From NCBI GenBank assembly GCA_015060975.1, contig SUXI01000002.1, positions 204,318-268,317 of the forward strand: DNA of 64,000 bases, read 5' to 3'. Of this stretch, positions 18,648-28,400 are shown one piece after another. The notes beneath the pieces were generated by a model that was not told where the DNA came from, did no database searches, and worked only from the letters and a program-made list of their open reading frames with translations. The first letter of the stretch is position 1. Each line of letters starts with the position of its first letter. The DNA comes from Bacteroidales bacterium. GTDB lineage: Bacteria > Bacteroidota > Bacteroidia > Bacteroidales > Muribaculaceae. The position numbers and the translations under genes were made by a program.

Positions 18648-21065
18648 ATGAAAAAATCTCTTTTAATCTCGCTTGCCTTAATAGCCCCACTCGCTTCGTG
18701 GGCTTCTACGCAATGGACTTTGCAAGGCAACACCTACACTGTTGACACGGTGTATCATGCTCAGGTCGGTCCCGGAACTACACAAACAACGCTTCGTGTT
18801 GTCGGGGCATATAACCTTAACGTATTTTACACTACTACCGACCTCTCACATCCCAATGTGGAAATGCGTGTGGCACCTGCCAACAAAAACTCTCTTGCAG
18901 GGGGTGCCGGTGTGTCAACCATGGCAAAAAACAACACCACCGATGAAGTACAATACTTCGCAGGCGTGAATGCCGACTTTTTTGGTAACAGCAAGCCTAT
19001 CGGCTCCACTGTAATCAACAACGAAATATGGTATGCCAACAATAACGGTTGGACCGGTTGGGCTATCGACGCAAGCAAGAAAACCCTTGTAGGCGCATCT
19101 TCATTCAGCGGCACGGTCACCTCAAGCGCCGGCACATCACATGCACTTACCACTGTTAACAATGCCCGCTATGAAGGCAACCTCATCATTTATTCAAAAA
19201 AATACGGCTCTACTACCGGGACTAACGATTATGGATACGAAGTGGTAATCACTCCCGTTGATGGTGGAGTGTTGAGTATGGGCGAAGTGAAAATGACTGT
19301 TGCCGAAACTCCTCACACCAAAGGCTCAACCACTATACCTACCGGTAGCTACGTCCTTTCAGGTCATGGCACCGCAGCTTCATTCGTTGCAAGCCTCACT
19401 CAAGGCGAAACCATTACCATTAACACCCAAATGAAACTTGGCGACAACACAATTATCCCTACTCAAATGGCAGGCGGCCAACCTATGATTCTATCGGGTG
19501 GAGTGGTTTTGAACACCGAGGGCGCACTCGACCACTTGACGGCACTAAATCCTCGCACTGCTGTGGGTTATGATGCCACAGGCACAAAACTCGTGTTGCT
19601 TGTTGTCGATGGCCGTTCTTCAGCGTCACAAGGTTGTGTATCGAAAGTTCTCGCCGATATTATGCGCGAGGTAGGTTGTAGCGAAGCGATGAACTTCGAT
19701 GGTGGTGGTTCTTCAGCCCTATATACCAAAGTGCTTGGTGTGCGCAACGATCCCAGCGACGGCAAGGAACGTGCCGTTACCAATGGCGTGTTTGCAGTGT
19801 CAAACGCACCAGTTGACAATGATGTGGTTTCAATTGCATTTGAAGACTTCAAGATGGATATGCCGCGATATGGACTCTACACCCCTCGCATATATGCTTT
19901 TAACAAATATGGCGTAATGGTATCGGACGATTATGACGGTGCAACGTTGTCATGTGGCAATGAATTGGGCGAAGTTGTTGAAAATGGGAAGACCTTGTTT
20001 GCCAATGGCACAGGAACACATTTGCTCACTGCCACATACGGCGATGCTAAAGCAGAAATCATCGTAACTATTGGAGATGGAGCACCATCATTCCGTCTTG
20101 ATAGTGTTGTAGTTGACTCATATAATGATTACAAAATGGAAGTTACGGCATTGGTAGGAGATAAATATATGCCTCTCGATAATGCCGCATTGGCATGGAC
20201 AGTAGATGATAATTCTATTGCTACAGTAAATGAAGCGGGAGTGATTCATGGAATAAAGAATGGAGTGACAAAAGTATATGGCACTGTAGCCAACATCAGT
20301 GACACTATTCTTGTAAAAGTGGAAATCCCCGAGACACGTTATAAAAACATCGAGGATTTGATTGATTTATCGACATGGAAACTATCAAAAACCGGGGTTA
20401 AAAACACATCGATGAGTTTATTGGGGGAAACCGGCATTGCAGTGGATTACACAATAAGCTCAACACGCAATGCATACGTTAAACTTGCCAAGGATGTCGC
20501 CTTATGGAGCTGCCCCGATTCTATCGTAATCGAAATGAACTCGGGAGATGCCACAATAAAGCAAATCACCATGCAAATGACTCCTTGCGGGCAAAAGGCT
20601 AAAAACGTGACTATCACCCCTACAATCGTTGCCGGCGAGGATAACAAGGTGAAACTGCCTATTAGCGACTTTGCCGAAATTGCCGATGCAAGTATATATC
20701 CGGTTACGTTTAACGCCGTATCTATATATTTAGGCGATGCGGTAAATACCGTTGGCCGCATAGAAGTAAAAAGCATTGAGGCGGTTTATGACGCTATCCC
20801 TTCAGGAATTGGCGGTATTGACAATGCCATTGCCGATAAAACAAAATACGCTCTCATCATCGCGCCAAATCCCGTTGAAGCGGGCATGATTGTAACAATC
20901 AACGCAACAGAACGCGCAACGTATGCAATTTATAATACAGCCGGAGCGTTAGCATCGAAAGGCAAAGGAAACCAAATAAACACAGCCAATCTTGCCACCG
21001 GCATATATATAGTCACAGTAAATGACAACGGTGTTCAACGTTCGGCACAACTTGTGATTAAGTAA
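18648..21065 (+). CDS. Secreted phosphodiester glycosidase (NAGPA domain) with T9SS sorting tail, paralog 3
   Basis: This 805-residue protein has a signal peptide (MKKSLLISLALIAPLASWAS), a NAGPA domain with DGRSSASQGC and NFDGGGSSALYT (near 349), a beta domain, a Big_2-like segment, a beta-sandwich and a T9SS tail from about 734 (IAPNPVEAGMIVTIN). Its catalytic half is nearer to paralog 1 (VGPGTTQT, STMAKN), but its tail from PSFRLDSVVV onward is nearer to paralog 2, which suggests past recombination between the copies. It is the last gene of the cluster, 26 bases before a strong terminator. Confidence 0.88.
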   Translation: MKKSLLISLALIAPLASWASTQWTLQGNTYTVDTVYHAQVGPGTTQTTLRVVGAYNLNVFYTTTDLSHPNVEMRVAPANKNSLAGGAGVSTMAKNNTTDEVQYFAGVNADFFGNSKPIGSTVINNEIWYANNNGWTGWAIDASKKTLVGASSFSGTVTSSAGTSHALTTVNNARYEGNLIIYSKKYGSTTGTNDYGYEVVITPVDGGVLSMGEVKMTVAETPHTKGSTTIPTGSYVLSGHGTAASFVASLTQGETITINTQMKLGDNTIIPTQMAGGQPMILSGGVVLNTEGALDHLTALNPRTAVGYDATGTKLVLLVVDGRSSASQGCVSKVLADIMREVGCSEAMNFDGGGSSALYTKVLGVRNDPSDGKERAVTNGVFAVSNAPVDNDVVSIAFEDFKMDMPRYGLYTPRIYAFNKYGVMVSDDYDGATLSCGNELGEVVENGKTLFANGTGTHLLTATYGDAKAEIIVTIGDGAPSFRLDSVVVDSYNDYKMEVTALVGDKYMPLDNAALAWTVDDNSIATVNEAGVIHGIKNGVTKVYGTVANISDTILVKVEIPETRYKNIEDLIDLSTWKLSKTGVKNTSMSLLGETGIAVDYTISSTRNAYVKLAKDVALWSCPDSIVIEMNSGDATIKQITMQMTPCGQKAKNVTITPTIVAGEDNKVKLPISDFAEIADASIYPVTFNAVSIYLGDAVNTVGRIEVKSIEAVYDAIPSGIGGIDNAIADKTKYALIIAPNPVEAGMIVTINATERATYAIYNTAGALASKGKGNQINTANLATGIYIVTVNDNGVQRSAQLVIK

Positions 21066-21091
21066 CCCTAAAACTACATTTTTATACACCA

Positions 21092-21130
21092 AGGAGATGT
21101 GCCGGGGAAATGGCACATCTCCTGTTTTTT
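21092..21130 (+). terminator. Intrinsic terminator of the NAGPA cluster
   Basis: A perfect 12-base-pair stem (21092-21103 with 21112-21123) with an 8-base loop is followed by GTTTTTT. This is the clearest intrinsic terminator in the window. Confidence 0.93.
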
Positions 21131-21235
21131 CATTTCGTAGGGAGTCAAACGGAAAAACGTCGCCAAAATATCGTTAAAAATGGTGAATACGGAAAAATTT
21201 CTTTATTTAAGCATCCATATCCCAAAAAAAGTAAT

Positions 21236-21243
21236 TACCTTTG
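21236..21243 (+). promoter_or_regulatory. -7 promoter box of pckA
   Basis: TACCTTTG matches TAnnTTTG and gives a leader of roughly 70 bases before the pckA ATG. The region between the upstream terminator and this box is AT-rich and holds no gene. Confidence 0.6.
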
Positions 21244-21318
21244 CACTTGATTTTAAAGGTGAAATTTGATTTTACTGAAAAATATTATTAACTGTTTATA
21301 TATTAAAGTCTTACACAA

Positions 21319-22923
21319 ATGAGCAAAATCGATTTAACCAAGTATGGTATTTCAGGAACTACTGAAATCGTGTACAACCCTTCTTATGAGCAACTTTACA
21401 AAGATGAAACATGCTCATGCCTCGAAGGTTATGAAAAAGGTCAAGCAACTGAGCTTGATACAGTGAATGTGATGACCGGTATCTACACAGGTCGTTCTCC
21501 TAAAGACAAATATATCGTTAAAGACGCAACAAGCGAAAACACTGTATGGTGGACTTCAGACGAATATAAAAACGACAACAAGCCTGTAACAACAGAAACT
21601 TGGAACACTCTTAAAGAAATCGCTGTTAAAGAACTTTCTAACAAAAAACTTTATGTAGTTGACGGTTTCTGCGGTGCTAACATGGCTACATGCTTGAAAG
21701 TGCGCTTCATCGTTGAAGTAGCATGGCAAGCTCACTTCGTTAAAAACATGTTCATCCGTCCTACCGAAGAACAACTCAAAGATTTCGAACCCGACTTCGT
21801 TGTTTACAACGCTTCTAAAGCAAAAGTTGAAAACTACAAAGAACTCGGTCTTAACTCTGAAACTGCAGTTGTATTCAACTTGACAACTAAAGAACAAGTT
21901 ATCATCAACACTTGGTATGGTGGTGAAATGAAGAAAGGTCTCTTCTCAATGATGAACTACTTCAAACCACTTGAAGGCATCGCTTCAATGCACTGTTCAG
22001 CAAACACCGACATGGAAGAAAAGAGCACTGCTATCTTCTTCGGCCTTTCAGGTACAGGTAAAACTACTCTTTCTACCGACCCAAAACGTAAACTCATCGG
22101 GGACGACGAACACGGTTGGGACGACGAAGGTGTATTCAACTACGAAGGTGGTTGCTACGCTAAGGTTATCAACCTCGACAAAGAAAGCGAACCCGATATC
22201 TACAACGCTATCCGTCGCAACGCTCTTCTCGAAAACGTTACTGTTGACGCTGAAGGCAAAATCGACTTCGCTGATAAGAGCGTAACTGAAAACACTCGCG
22301 TAAGCTATCCTATCGACCACATCGAAAACATCGTTAAACCGGTTTCAAAAGGTCCTCACGCTAAACAAGTGATCTTCCTTTCAGCTGACGCATTCGGTGT
22401 ACTTCCTCCGGTTTCTATCTTGACTCCAGAACAAGCAAAATACTACTTCCTTTCAGGTTTCACAGCTAAATTGGCAGGTACTGAACGTGGTATCACTGAA
22501 CCAACTCCTACTTTCTCAGCTTGTTTCGGTGCTGCATTCCTTTCACTCCACCCAACTAAATACGGTGAAGAACTCGTGAAGAAAATGGAAGCTAACGGTG
22601 CTAAAGCATACTTGGTTAACACCGGTTGGAACGGTACTGGCAAACGTATCTCAATCAAAGATACTCGCGGTATCATCGACGCTATCCTCGATGGTTCAAT
22701 CAACAACGCTCCTACTAAGAAGATCCCAATGTTTGACTTTGAAGTTCCAACTGCTCTTCCCGGCGTAGATCCTAAGATCCTCGATCCTCGCGACACTTAC
22801 ACTAACGTGGAAGACTGGAACGTAAAAGCTAAAGACCTCGCTGAACGCTTCATCAAAAACTTCAAGAAATTTGAAGGTAACGAAGCCGGTAAAGCACTCG
22901 TTGCCGCAGGTCCTCAACTCTAA
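21319..22923 (+). CDS. pckA: Phosphoenolpyruvate carboxykinase (ATP)
   Basis: This 534-residue cytosolic enzyme interconverts oxaloacetate plus ATP with phosphoenolpyruvate, CO2 and ADP. In fermenting Bacteroidetes it usually runs toward oxaloacetate to feed succinate and propionate formation. Visible motifs are [10 protein letters not shown], the kinase-1a P-loop [11 protein letters not shown] (about 242-252), the metal-binding [14 protein letters not shown], the GGCYAK segment and RVSYPIDHI. Codon use is strikingly biased to GGT, GCT, CGT, AAC and GAC compared with its neighbours, as expected for a highly expressed gene. It is monocistronic, with its own promoter and terminator. Confidence 0.97.
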   Translation: MSKIDLTKYGISGTTEIVYNPSYEQLYKDETCSCLEGYEKGQATELDTVNVMTGIYTGRSPKDKYIVKDATSENTVWWTSDEYKNDNKPVTTETWNTLKEIAVKELSNKKLYVVDGFCGANMATCLKVRFIVEVAWQAHFVKNMFIRPTEEQLKDFEPDFVVYNASKAKVENYKELGLNSETAVVFNLTTKEQVIINTWYGGEMKKGLFSMMNYFKPLEGIASMHCSANTDMEEKSTAIFFGLSGTGKTTLSTDPKRKLIGDDEHGWDDEGVFNYEGGCYAKVINLDKESEPDIYNAIRRNALLENVTVDAEGKIDFADKSVTENTRVSYPIDHIENIVKPVSKGPHAKQVIFLSADAFGVLPPVSILTPEQAKYYFLSGFTAKLAGTERGITEPTPTFSACFGAAFLSLHPTKYGEELVKKMEANGAKAYLVNTGWNGTGKRISIKDTRGIIDAILDGSINNAPTKKIPMFDFEVPTALPGVDPKILDPRDTYTNVEDWNVKAKDLAERFIKNFKKFEGNEAGKALVAAGPQL

Positions 22924-22947
22924 TCGAGCATAACAACTCAATTATAG

Positions 22948-22987
22948 AAAGCCATAGCCCATTAGGGTTGTGGCTTTTGCATTTTTT
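22948..22987 (+). terminator. Intrinsic terminator of pckA
   Basis: A 13-base-pair stem with two G-T wobbles (22948-22960 with 22965-22977) and loop ATTA is followed by TGCATTTTTT. Confidence 0.85.
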
Positions 22988-23058
22988 CATTGGCAACTAT
23001 CAGGTAAAAGTGTCTTAAAATGGGATTGGTGTCCGATAGAACTTTTTCAAGAGCAAAT

Positions 23059-23210
23059 GCAACCCCGTTGGGGTTGCTATCCCCCTCCGGCTCTACGAGC
23101 CTCGTCCCCCATTCTTAAAAAGGGGACAGTTTCCCCAATATACAATAAACCATATTCAGGATAATACATTGTGAATTGTAAAGCAGCCCCCCTTGATTGC
23201 GAAGCAATCC
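23059..23210. repeat. GC-rich intergenic repeat, copy A
   Basis: It begins with a perfect hairpin (23059-23077, GCAACCCC/GGGGTTGC), continues with a core at 23080-23130 shared with 29831-29881, 30116-30166 and 31116-31166 (GGCTC..CGAGCC hairpin and a CCCCC..GGGG palindrome), and then a block with ACCATATTCAGGATAA that recurs at 25.3 and 29.9 kb. It ends in a GATTGC/GCAATC hairpin. It fills the space between the convergent pckA and PIG-L genes and encodes nothing. Confidence 0.75.
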
Positions 23211-23215
23211 CTTAA

Positions 23216-23983
23216 TTAAAAAATGTCGTTATTGCTTCGGCGCAAATGAATAAACGCTTCGGCGTTTTTGCACCGGAATTCAAGCCCGCGGAACTCCTCC
23301 ATGCGAGTGTGCCAATCGGTATATAGCGGTTCCATACCCTGACTTTCATGGCAATAACACGCCTTACGCTTTTGCTCGGCGACATCGGTAATATCGACGT
23401 AATCGGTTGGAGAGAACAATTGTGTTTGCGTACCGCTCATCACTTCATAATAATACAACTCGAAACTATAGTCAAGCCGGCGCCATGCATCGTAGGTTAA
23501 TATTGAGCACACACGATGGTCGGGATGTGAATCGATGGGCCAATGAGTGAAAACAACATCAGGCTTCTCAGCATCTATAATCTCCCGCATTTCCACATAT
23601 CGGTCTTTGTTTATTTCGGCATTTCCATCGATTTGCGTCATAAATATAGGTCGCGCGCCAAGTATTTCACAAGCTTTTTTGCCTTCACGCATTCTTATTT
23701 GCGCCGCCTCGTCGTGCGACTTTCCTTGTATGCCACCCTGCCCCTTTGTCATATACACGGCAACGACTTCATAACCGGCTTTTTTCAATAAAATCATCGT
23801 CCCACCACAACCGGTTTCGGGGTCATCGGGATGTGCGCCAATGATAAGTGCTTTTTTTGAATGATTGTTTGGCGCACCCTCCAATGGTTGAGACGCAGCC
23901 ATCGAGGTTAAAGAGTTTGCACCTAATAGAGCGGTACCGGCTATTGCCGCACCCGTGAGTTTAAGCATTTTGCGTCGATCCAT
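23216..23983 (-). CDS. PIG-L family deacetylase with Tat-like signal
   Basis: This 255-residue protein belongs to the LmbE/PIG-L zinc hydrolases, which remove acetyl groups from N-acetylglucosamine-containing glycolipids or related compounds. Visible are the metal and catalytic motif AHPDD (His51, Asp54), CGGTM, the RMREGKKACEILG helix and the HWPIDSHPDH motif carrying a further metal His. The N-terminus DRRKMLKLTG followed by a hydrophobic stretch resembles a twin-arginine signal, so the protein is probably exported folded. I chose the ATG at 23983; a TTG two codons upstream is also open. It stands alone, converging on pckA. The substrate is unknown. Confidence 0.88.
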   Translation of the reverse strand: MDRRKMLKLTGAAIAGTALLGANSLTSMAASQPLEGAPNNHSKKALIIGAHPDDPETGCGGTMILLKKAGYEVVAVYMTKGQGGIQGKSHDEAAQIRMREGKKACEILGARPIFMTQIDGNAEINKDRYVEMREIIDAEKPDVVFTHWPIDSHPDHRVCSILTYDAWRRLDYSFELYYYEVMSGTQTQLFSPTDYVDITDVAEQKRKACYCHESQGMEPLYTDWHTRMEEFRGLEFRCKNAEAFIHLRRSNNDIF

Positions 23984-24247
23984 ATCCAATATTATATATT
24001 AAGGTCAAAATTTACAATTTTTTTTAATGCCACTTCGGCATAAAATTTCGTTCAACGCAAAGGTAAGAAATTATTTACACCAATGCCACCAATTAATATA
24101 TTTTTTGGGAGTCAGTAGAGATTTAATTTAAAGTGTTTTAAAATATATAAGCCCGATTGTTTGCATATTGAGCGGTATATATACAAAAAAAAGAATGAGT
24201 AAAGAAATCCAAAAGATTTGCGATTACTCATTCTCCTCTCTCCTCTG

Positions 24248-24321
24248 CGGTATGGACGGGACTCGAACCCGCGACCCCCTGCGTGACAGGCAGGTATTCT
24301 AACCAGCTGAACTACCACACC
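24248..24321 (-). tRNA. tRNA-Asp (anticodon GTC)
   Basis: Read on the minus strand it folds as a standard cloverleaf: acceptor stem GGTGTGG/CCATACC, the D-arm AGTTCAGCTGGTTAGA, anticodon stem CCTGC/GCAGG around the loop CTGTCAC with anticodon GTC, variable loop, T-arm with GGTTCGAGTCC, and discriminator G at 24248 as expected for Asp. The 3' CCA is not encoded. It is a single tRNA with a strong promoter about 45 bases upstream. Confidence 0.97.
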
Positions 24322-24363
24322 AGATTTGTTGAGTTGCTTGCGGTTATTTCCGTTTTGCGAGTA

Positions 24364-24395
24364 CAAAGATAGTGCTTGTTTTTATTCTGTGCAAA
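24364..24395 (-). promoter_or_regulatory. Promoter of tRNA-Asp
   Basis: On the minus strand, TTTG (24392-24395), a 20-base spacer and TATCTTTG (24364-24371) form a complete Bacteroidetes promoter. The bases GCACTATCTTTG are identical to the 3' end of the promoter-like repeat units at 30.3 and 31.3 kb. Confidence 0.85.
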
Positions 24396-24496
24396 TTATT
24401 TTCAAAAAAAATGCGATTTTCTTTGTTTTTTTATTGGAAAATATGATTTTTCCCTGTTTTTTGCCACTTTTATGTGTTTTTATCGCATTTAAACAA

Positions 24497-24504
24497 TACC
24501 TTTG
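24497..24504 (+). promoter_or_regulatory. -7 promoter box of the proline-rich lipoprotein gene
   Basis: TACCTTTG matches TAnnTTTG and lies 61 bases before the ATG at 24566. It is divergent from the tRNA-Asp promoter. Confidence 0.6.
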
Positions 24505-24565
24505 CTTCAATTAAACTTTACATTATAATATCAGTCTATATAAATATAACATAAATCATACCGAT

Positions 24566-24988
24566 ATGAAAGCTATAACAAAAACGATATTATTAGGGAT
24601 TACCGCTATATTCGCGTCGTGCGGCACCACGAGTAATGTATATTACGAAGATGAGTATTACACTCCCGGTCCGGCTCCAATGGCACCGCCGCCACCGCCG
24701 CCTCATCATCATGTGGCACCGCCGCCTCCACCCCACACCCCCGGGCATCCCGGTCACAAGCCTGATGGAGAACCGGGACATAAGCCTGGCGGACATCCCA
24801 ATGACAAACCCGACTATAAACCCGATGGGAACCGTCCGGATAATCCAGGAAACACTCCCAATCGTCCAAATGATGCTCCCGACACAAATAATAAACCCGG
24901 ACAAAGACCTGGTGTGAATCCCGGTAACACGGGAGGCAACAACCGCCCCTCAAGTGCAAAGAGACCGGGAGCCAACCGTCGCCGATAG
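24566..24988 (+). CDS. Proline/glycine/histidine-rich small lipoprotein
   Basis: This 140-residue protein has a lipoprotein signal with Cys19 (ASCGTTSN). After a short acidic-Tyr segment (YYEDEYYTPG) the rest is low-complexity: runs of six and five prolines around HHH, then imperfect PGHKPDG/PGHKPGG repeats and a C-terminal RPGANRRR. It is probably an extended, disordered envelope protein; the basic tail could contact peptidoglycan or LPS (inference). Cys19 is followed by no acidic cluster, so an inner-leaflet periplasmic location is likelier than the surface. No family recognised. Antisense frames over it are open only because of the composition. Confidence 0.75.
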   Translation: MKAITKTILLGITAIFASCGTTSNVYYEDEYYTPGPAPMAPPPPPPHHHVAPPPPPHTPGHPGHKPDGEPGHKPGGHPNDKPDYKPDGNRPDNPGNTPNRPNDAPDTNNKPGQRPGVNPGNTGGNNRPSSAKRPGANRRR

Positions 24989-25015
24989 TCAATAGCTTTG
25001 CCGAAGGTAATGCTT

Positions 25016-25044
25016 ATTATGTAGCCTATACCCGGCTACATAAT
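25016..25044 (+). terminator. Hairpin after the proline-rich lipoprotein gene
   Basis: A perfect 11-base-pair stem (25016-25026 with 25034-25044) with loop TATACCC lies 27 bases after the stop. No T-run follows, so termination would be inefficient or Rho-assisted. Confidence 0.5.
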
Positions 25045-25050
25045 AGGGGC

Positions 25051-25249
25051 TGTGTCAAAATCCTATTACAAACCCCTCCGGCACTCCGTGCCACCTCCCC
25101 TAAGGGCAGGGGAGGAGTATTAATCTTAATGCAACTTTCTCATTCCCAGAAGATAATGACATTGCTCCCCTGCCCTTAGGGGAGCTGTCGCATAGCGACT
25201 GAGGGGTATAAAAACAATGGAGATGTGTCATTATTTGAATTTTGACACA
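25051..25249. mobile_element. MITE-like inverted-repeat element, about 199 bp
   Basis: The ends are perfect 11-base terminal inverted repeats (TGTGTCAAAAT at 25051-25061, complement at 25239-25249). Inside, a perfect 20-base inverted pair lies at 25095-25114 and 25165-25184. Mirrored small hairpins (GGCACTCCGTGCC and GTCGCATAGCGAC) and an ACCCCTC/GAGGGGT pair also fit a long imperfect palindrome. It has no coding capacity. No clear target-site duplication is visible, so the mobile nature is inferred from shape. Confidence 0.65.
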
Positions 25250-25254
25250 TATTC

Positions 25255-25349
25255 AGCTTCCAAATATACAGTCAACCATATTCAGGTTAACACATTGTGA
25301 ATTATAACGCAGCTCTCCACTTGCGCCTGCGAAGTAAAAAGGTGACAGT
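25255..25349. repeat. Intergenic repeat, partial copy B
   Basis: It shares CTTCCAAATATACAGTCAAC and the following segment up to CTCTCCACTTGCGC with 29879-29950, and more distantly with copy A. The left part with the GC-rich core is missing and the MITE-like element abuts it, so one may have inserted into or next to the other. Confidence 0.65.
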
Positions 25350-25389
25350 TTGTTTACAGTGAAAGTGCCAGAGTATTCAAACGAGGGAT

Positions 25390-25429
25390 AAACAGAAACA
25401 GCAACGTAATTCCGTTGCTGTTTCTGTTT
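25390..25429 (-). terminator. Terminator of the 1372-residue T9SS protein gene
   Basis: A perfect 17-base-pair stem (25390-25406 with 25413-25429) with a 6-base loop lies 15 bases beyond the stop codon of the minus-strand gene. Only TTT follows on the minus strand, but the stem strength supports termination, possibly in both directions. Confidence 0.8.
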
Positions 25430-25444
25430 GGTATGTTAAGGAAA

Positions 25445-28400
25445 TTACTTTTTAATCATGATTTTTGACATGCCAAGGGTATTTACAATATATAAGCCCT
25501 CGGGCAAATCTTCAACATTGATGGTTACGGTAGTGTCGGCTTCGGGATTAACCTCTTTCACCAACTGTCCGTCAACCGAGAATATCTTCACATTTGATAT
25601 TGTCATTGGAGCTTGCAACTTAAATTCACCATCCACCGGATTGGGGTAGATTTTCACACCTCCCAATGCATCGACCAATATACCTTCAATGCCTGTAGTA
25701 ACAAAGTTATTTGCTTGATAACCAATGTATGGAGTCGCCACTGTAATAACATCCATTGTATTATATGAGTAAGCCTCATGAGACTCGTTAATATATAAGT
25801 TACCAACACGATATTTAGCCGAATCAGCAGATTTAGCCTCAGGGATTGCATCTTTGGACACTATCAACGGATATTCGGTTGTTAATTCTATATCCATTGT
25901 AGCCTGACTGAAGTTACTTTGTGTCAATGGCTCGGTTGAAGCATATACATAATGTACATTCATAGGCATTGTATTTTTACTTGACGCAAGCGTTGACCAG
26001 TCACCTTCATCTTCTCCATATAAGCCTCTAAGCAGTTCGCCTTTGTATCGAGTGTTCAGCGTCGATACTTGAGCATCGGTCAATACCGAACCGGGATAAT
26101 AAGGCACCCAAGCCATATAGGAACCACTTTCGTCGGTTACCATTTCATCATGCCCCACGCAATTGAATTTACTTGTAGCATGATATCCAATATACTTATT
26201 AAGATCATCGGTATATCCCCATTGCCATTGAATAGCGGCATTATAATAATGTTTATAATATCCACTAAATGTGGCGTCATAGTGAGTCTCTCCTTGATAG
26301 AATAGAGCACTTGTGCTTTGTACATTATTTAATCCGGGGAACGGATTTGCCAAATTCACTACAAACTCTTCTATAGCACTTGTGTCGATAACTTCTAATT
26401 CACCACGACGATAAGCTACGGTGACGTATGCCTTATAATTTTTAGGTGTTTTTGCTGCATTATACACCTTTCTGTAACGACCATCTCCGGCAGAGACCAA
26501 GTCATATCCCACCGGCAAGCATCCATAATCTACATTTATTGTATTTTCATTGGAATAATATTGGAAACCTGTACCGATTTGACCATAAAGATCTTGCTTA
26601 TAATAGAAACTAGAGTCGGGATTCTCCAAATGGAAACTATATGCGATTTCCCATTCCGTATTTTCATATTTGGTATTTTCAGCGTTGGGAGTACCCATTA
26701 CCTCATCAGTAACAAACAATGGCGACATTTTTCCTCCCATGGTTCCCACATAATTGGCATTTTCCATTGATACCGGGTCGGTAGCTTCGGTAGAACCCTT
26801 TTTACGGAATGTCCCTATGGGGAAGTCTTCGTCGGTGGCAAATGAAGCACACTTTGTGCCAATTTTCTGAATTGTGGCATCGGGAAGCGACAACGTAGGT
26901 ACCGGAACATACAATGTTGTTGAGAGGTTTCCTGTGCCGGAGTATTGAACGTCGGAGGTTGATTCGATGTGAGCAGCCAATTGGAATTCCAAAGTTGGGT
27001 TTACATTGTGCCATATAATAGATGGCAATTTGCCGTCGGCGCCTACTTTCCCTGCAATATCAATAGATAATGCATACGCTCCATGTGTAGTAGTACCACC
27101 ACTAGATGTTGACTGGAATGTTATACCTTCTTGAGGAGTGAGAGGTGTACCATCGGCTAATGTTACCGACACTGCATCTTTTAATTTATTAGAACCTTCA
27201 AGTCCGCCTGCGCTGGTGATGATGAGGCGTTTCGCTTCAGTACTTCCCAATGCTCCGGGAAGGAAATACGGGTCAAGGCGAATGCTGAATCCATATAGGG
27301 TTTCTCCATTTGCATTCTTATCAGTAACTTGATATAGATTACCATATATTTTACTTGGCGCAGGTGCTGTAACTATTGAAGTAGTAGCTTCGGTACCACG
27401 GTGAGCCGAGCGGTCATATACAGGAATTACCATATATTCGTATGTTCTTTCATATTTTGTGCCATCACCATTGTTGCCACGAGGAGCAACAAATTCAAAT
27501 TTACAACTTTCGGCAGTATATGAATTGTAGAAAGTTTTGTTAGGCTTCACTCCACTTTTATTACCGCTACTTGTTGTGGTAGAGTCGGTTGCACCATTAT
27601 ATTTCACATGTGCTTTGCCGGCAAGCATCCACACATTTCGACTCGCGCCATCAATAGTTTTTGTATCTTCGTATGTGCTGCCTTTTTTCTTACGATACCA
27701 CACTTCGTAGGTGTGCATTGTCGCGCGGTCGTATGCTTGAGGGGTCCATGTCAATGTGTGAACCGGCTCGCCATCGGCGTTCCAACTTTGTGCCACTTTC
27801 AAGCTCGAAACAGCATTATTTGGCTTCACCGCAGTGATAAATGATTTAGAGAATCCTTGACCTGGAACGTGAGTGTAAAGAGCTAATACATTGTCATTTA
27901 CACGCTCCAACTCACTCCAACAGTTCACCCCTGTATTGATAAATGTTTCGGGGTCATTAGGAGTTTTATTATAGCCATATCCATAACCATGAAAACCGTA
28001 TGTATGAGTTGGATTTCCGGTAAATACAGGGTCTGAAGTTGTTGACATAGGGTTATTTCCATAGCTATCGGCATATTTTGCCGAGCGAATCATATATGAA
28101 CCATTACGTTTACTTTCATTGCCGGTATCTTCGCCCGGAGTAAATTGAAGCCATAGGTTGTGAATCATCACGCGAGTACCTTTGATAGAGTCAACTTCGG
28201 GCGCCGACATAGCATCTGATGGACGTGACTGTGTCCAAGTGCAATAGCTATAAAAATCAACGGCATTGGTATAAAGTCCATATACATAACCATTCCACTT
28301 ATAACCGCCACGGTCATTAATATCATATTCAGTCAAACCACCTTGAGGCACACTCCAAAAATATTCAAGCATATCTGTTTCACGGAACAAATATTCAGTA

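Noticed and set aside
24112..24366. Minus-strand frame covering tRNA-Asp
   Set aside because: It reads straight through the tRNA cloverleaf and has no family pattern.
24593..24992. Two long antisense frames over the proline-rich lipoprotein gene
   Set aside because: They are open because of the biased composition, have no signal or family pattern, and the sense frame has a lipobox and a promoter.
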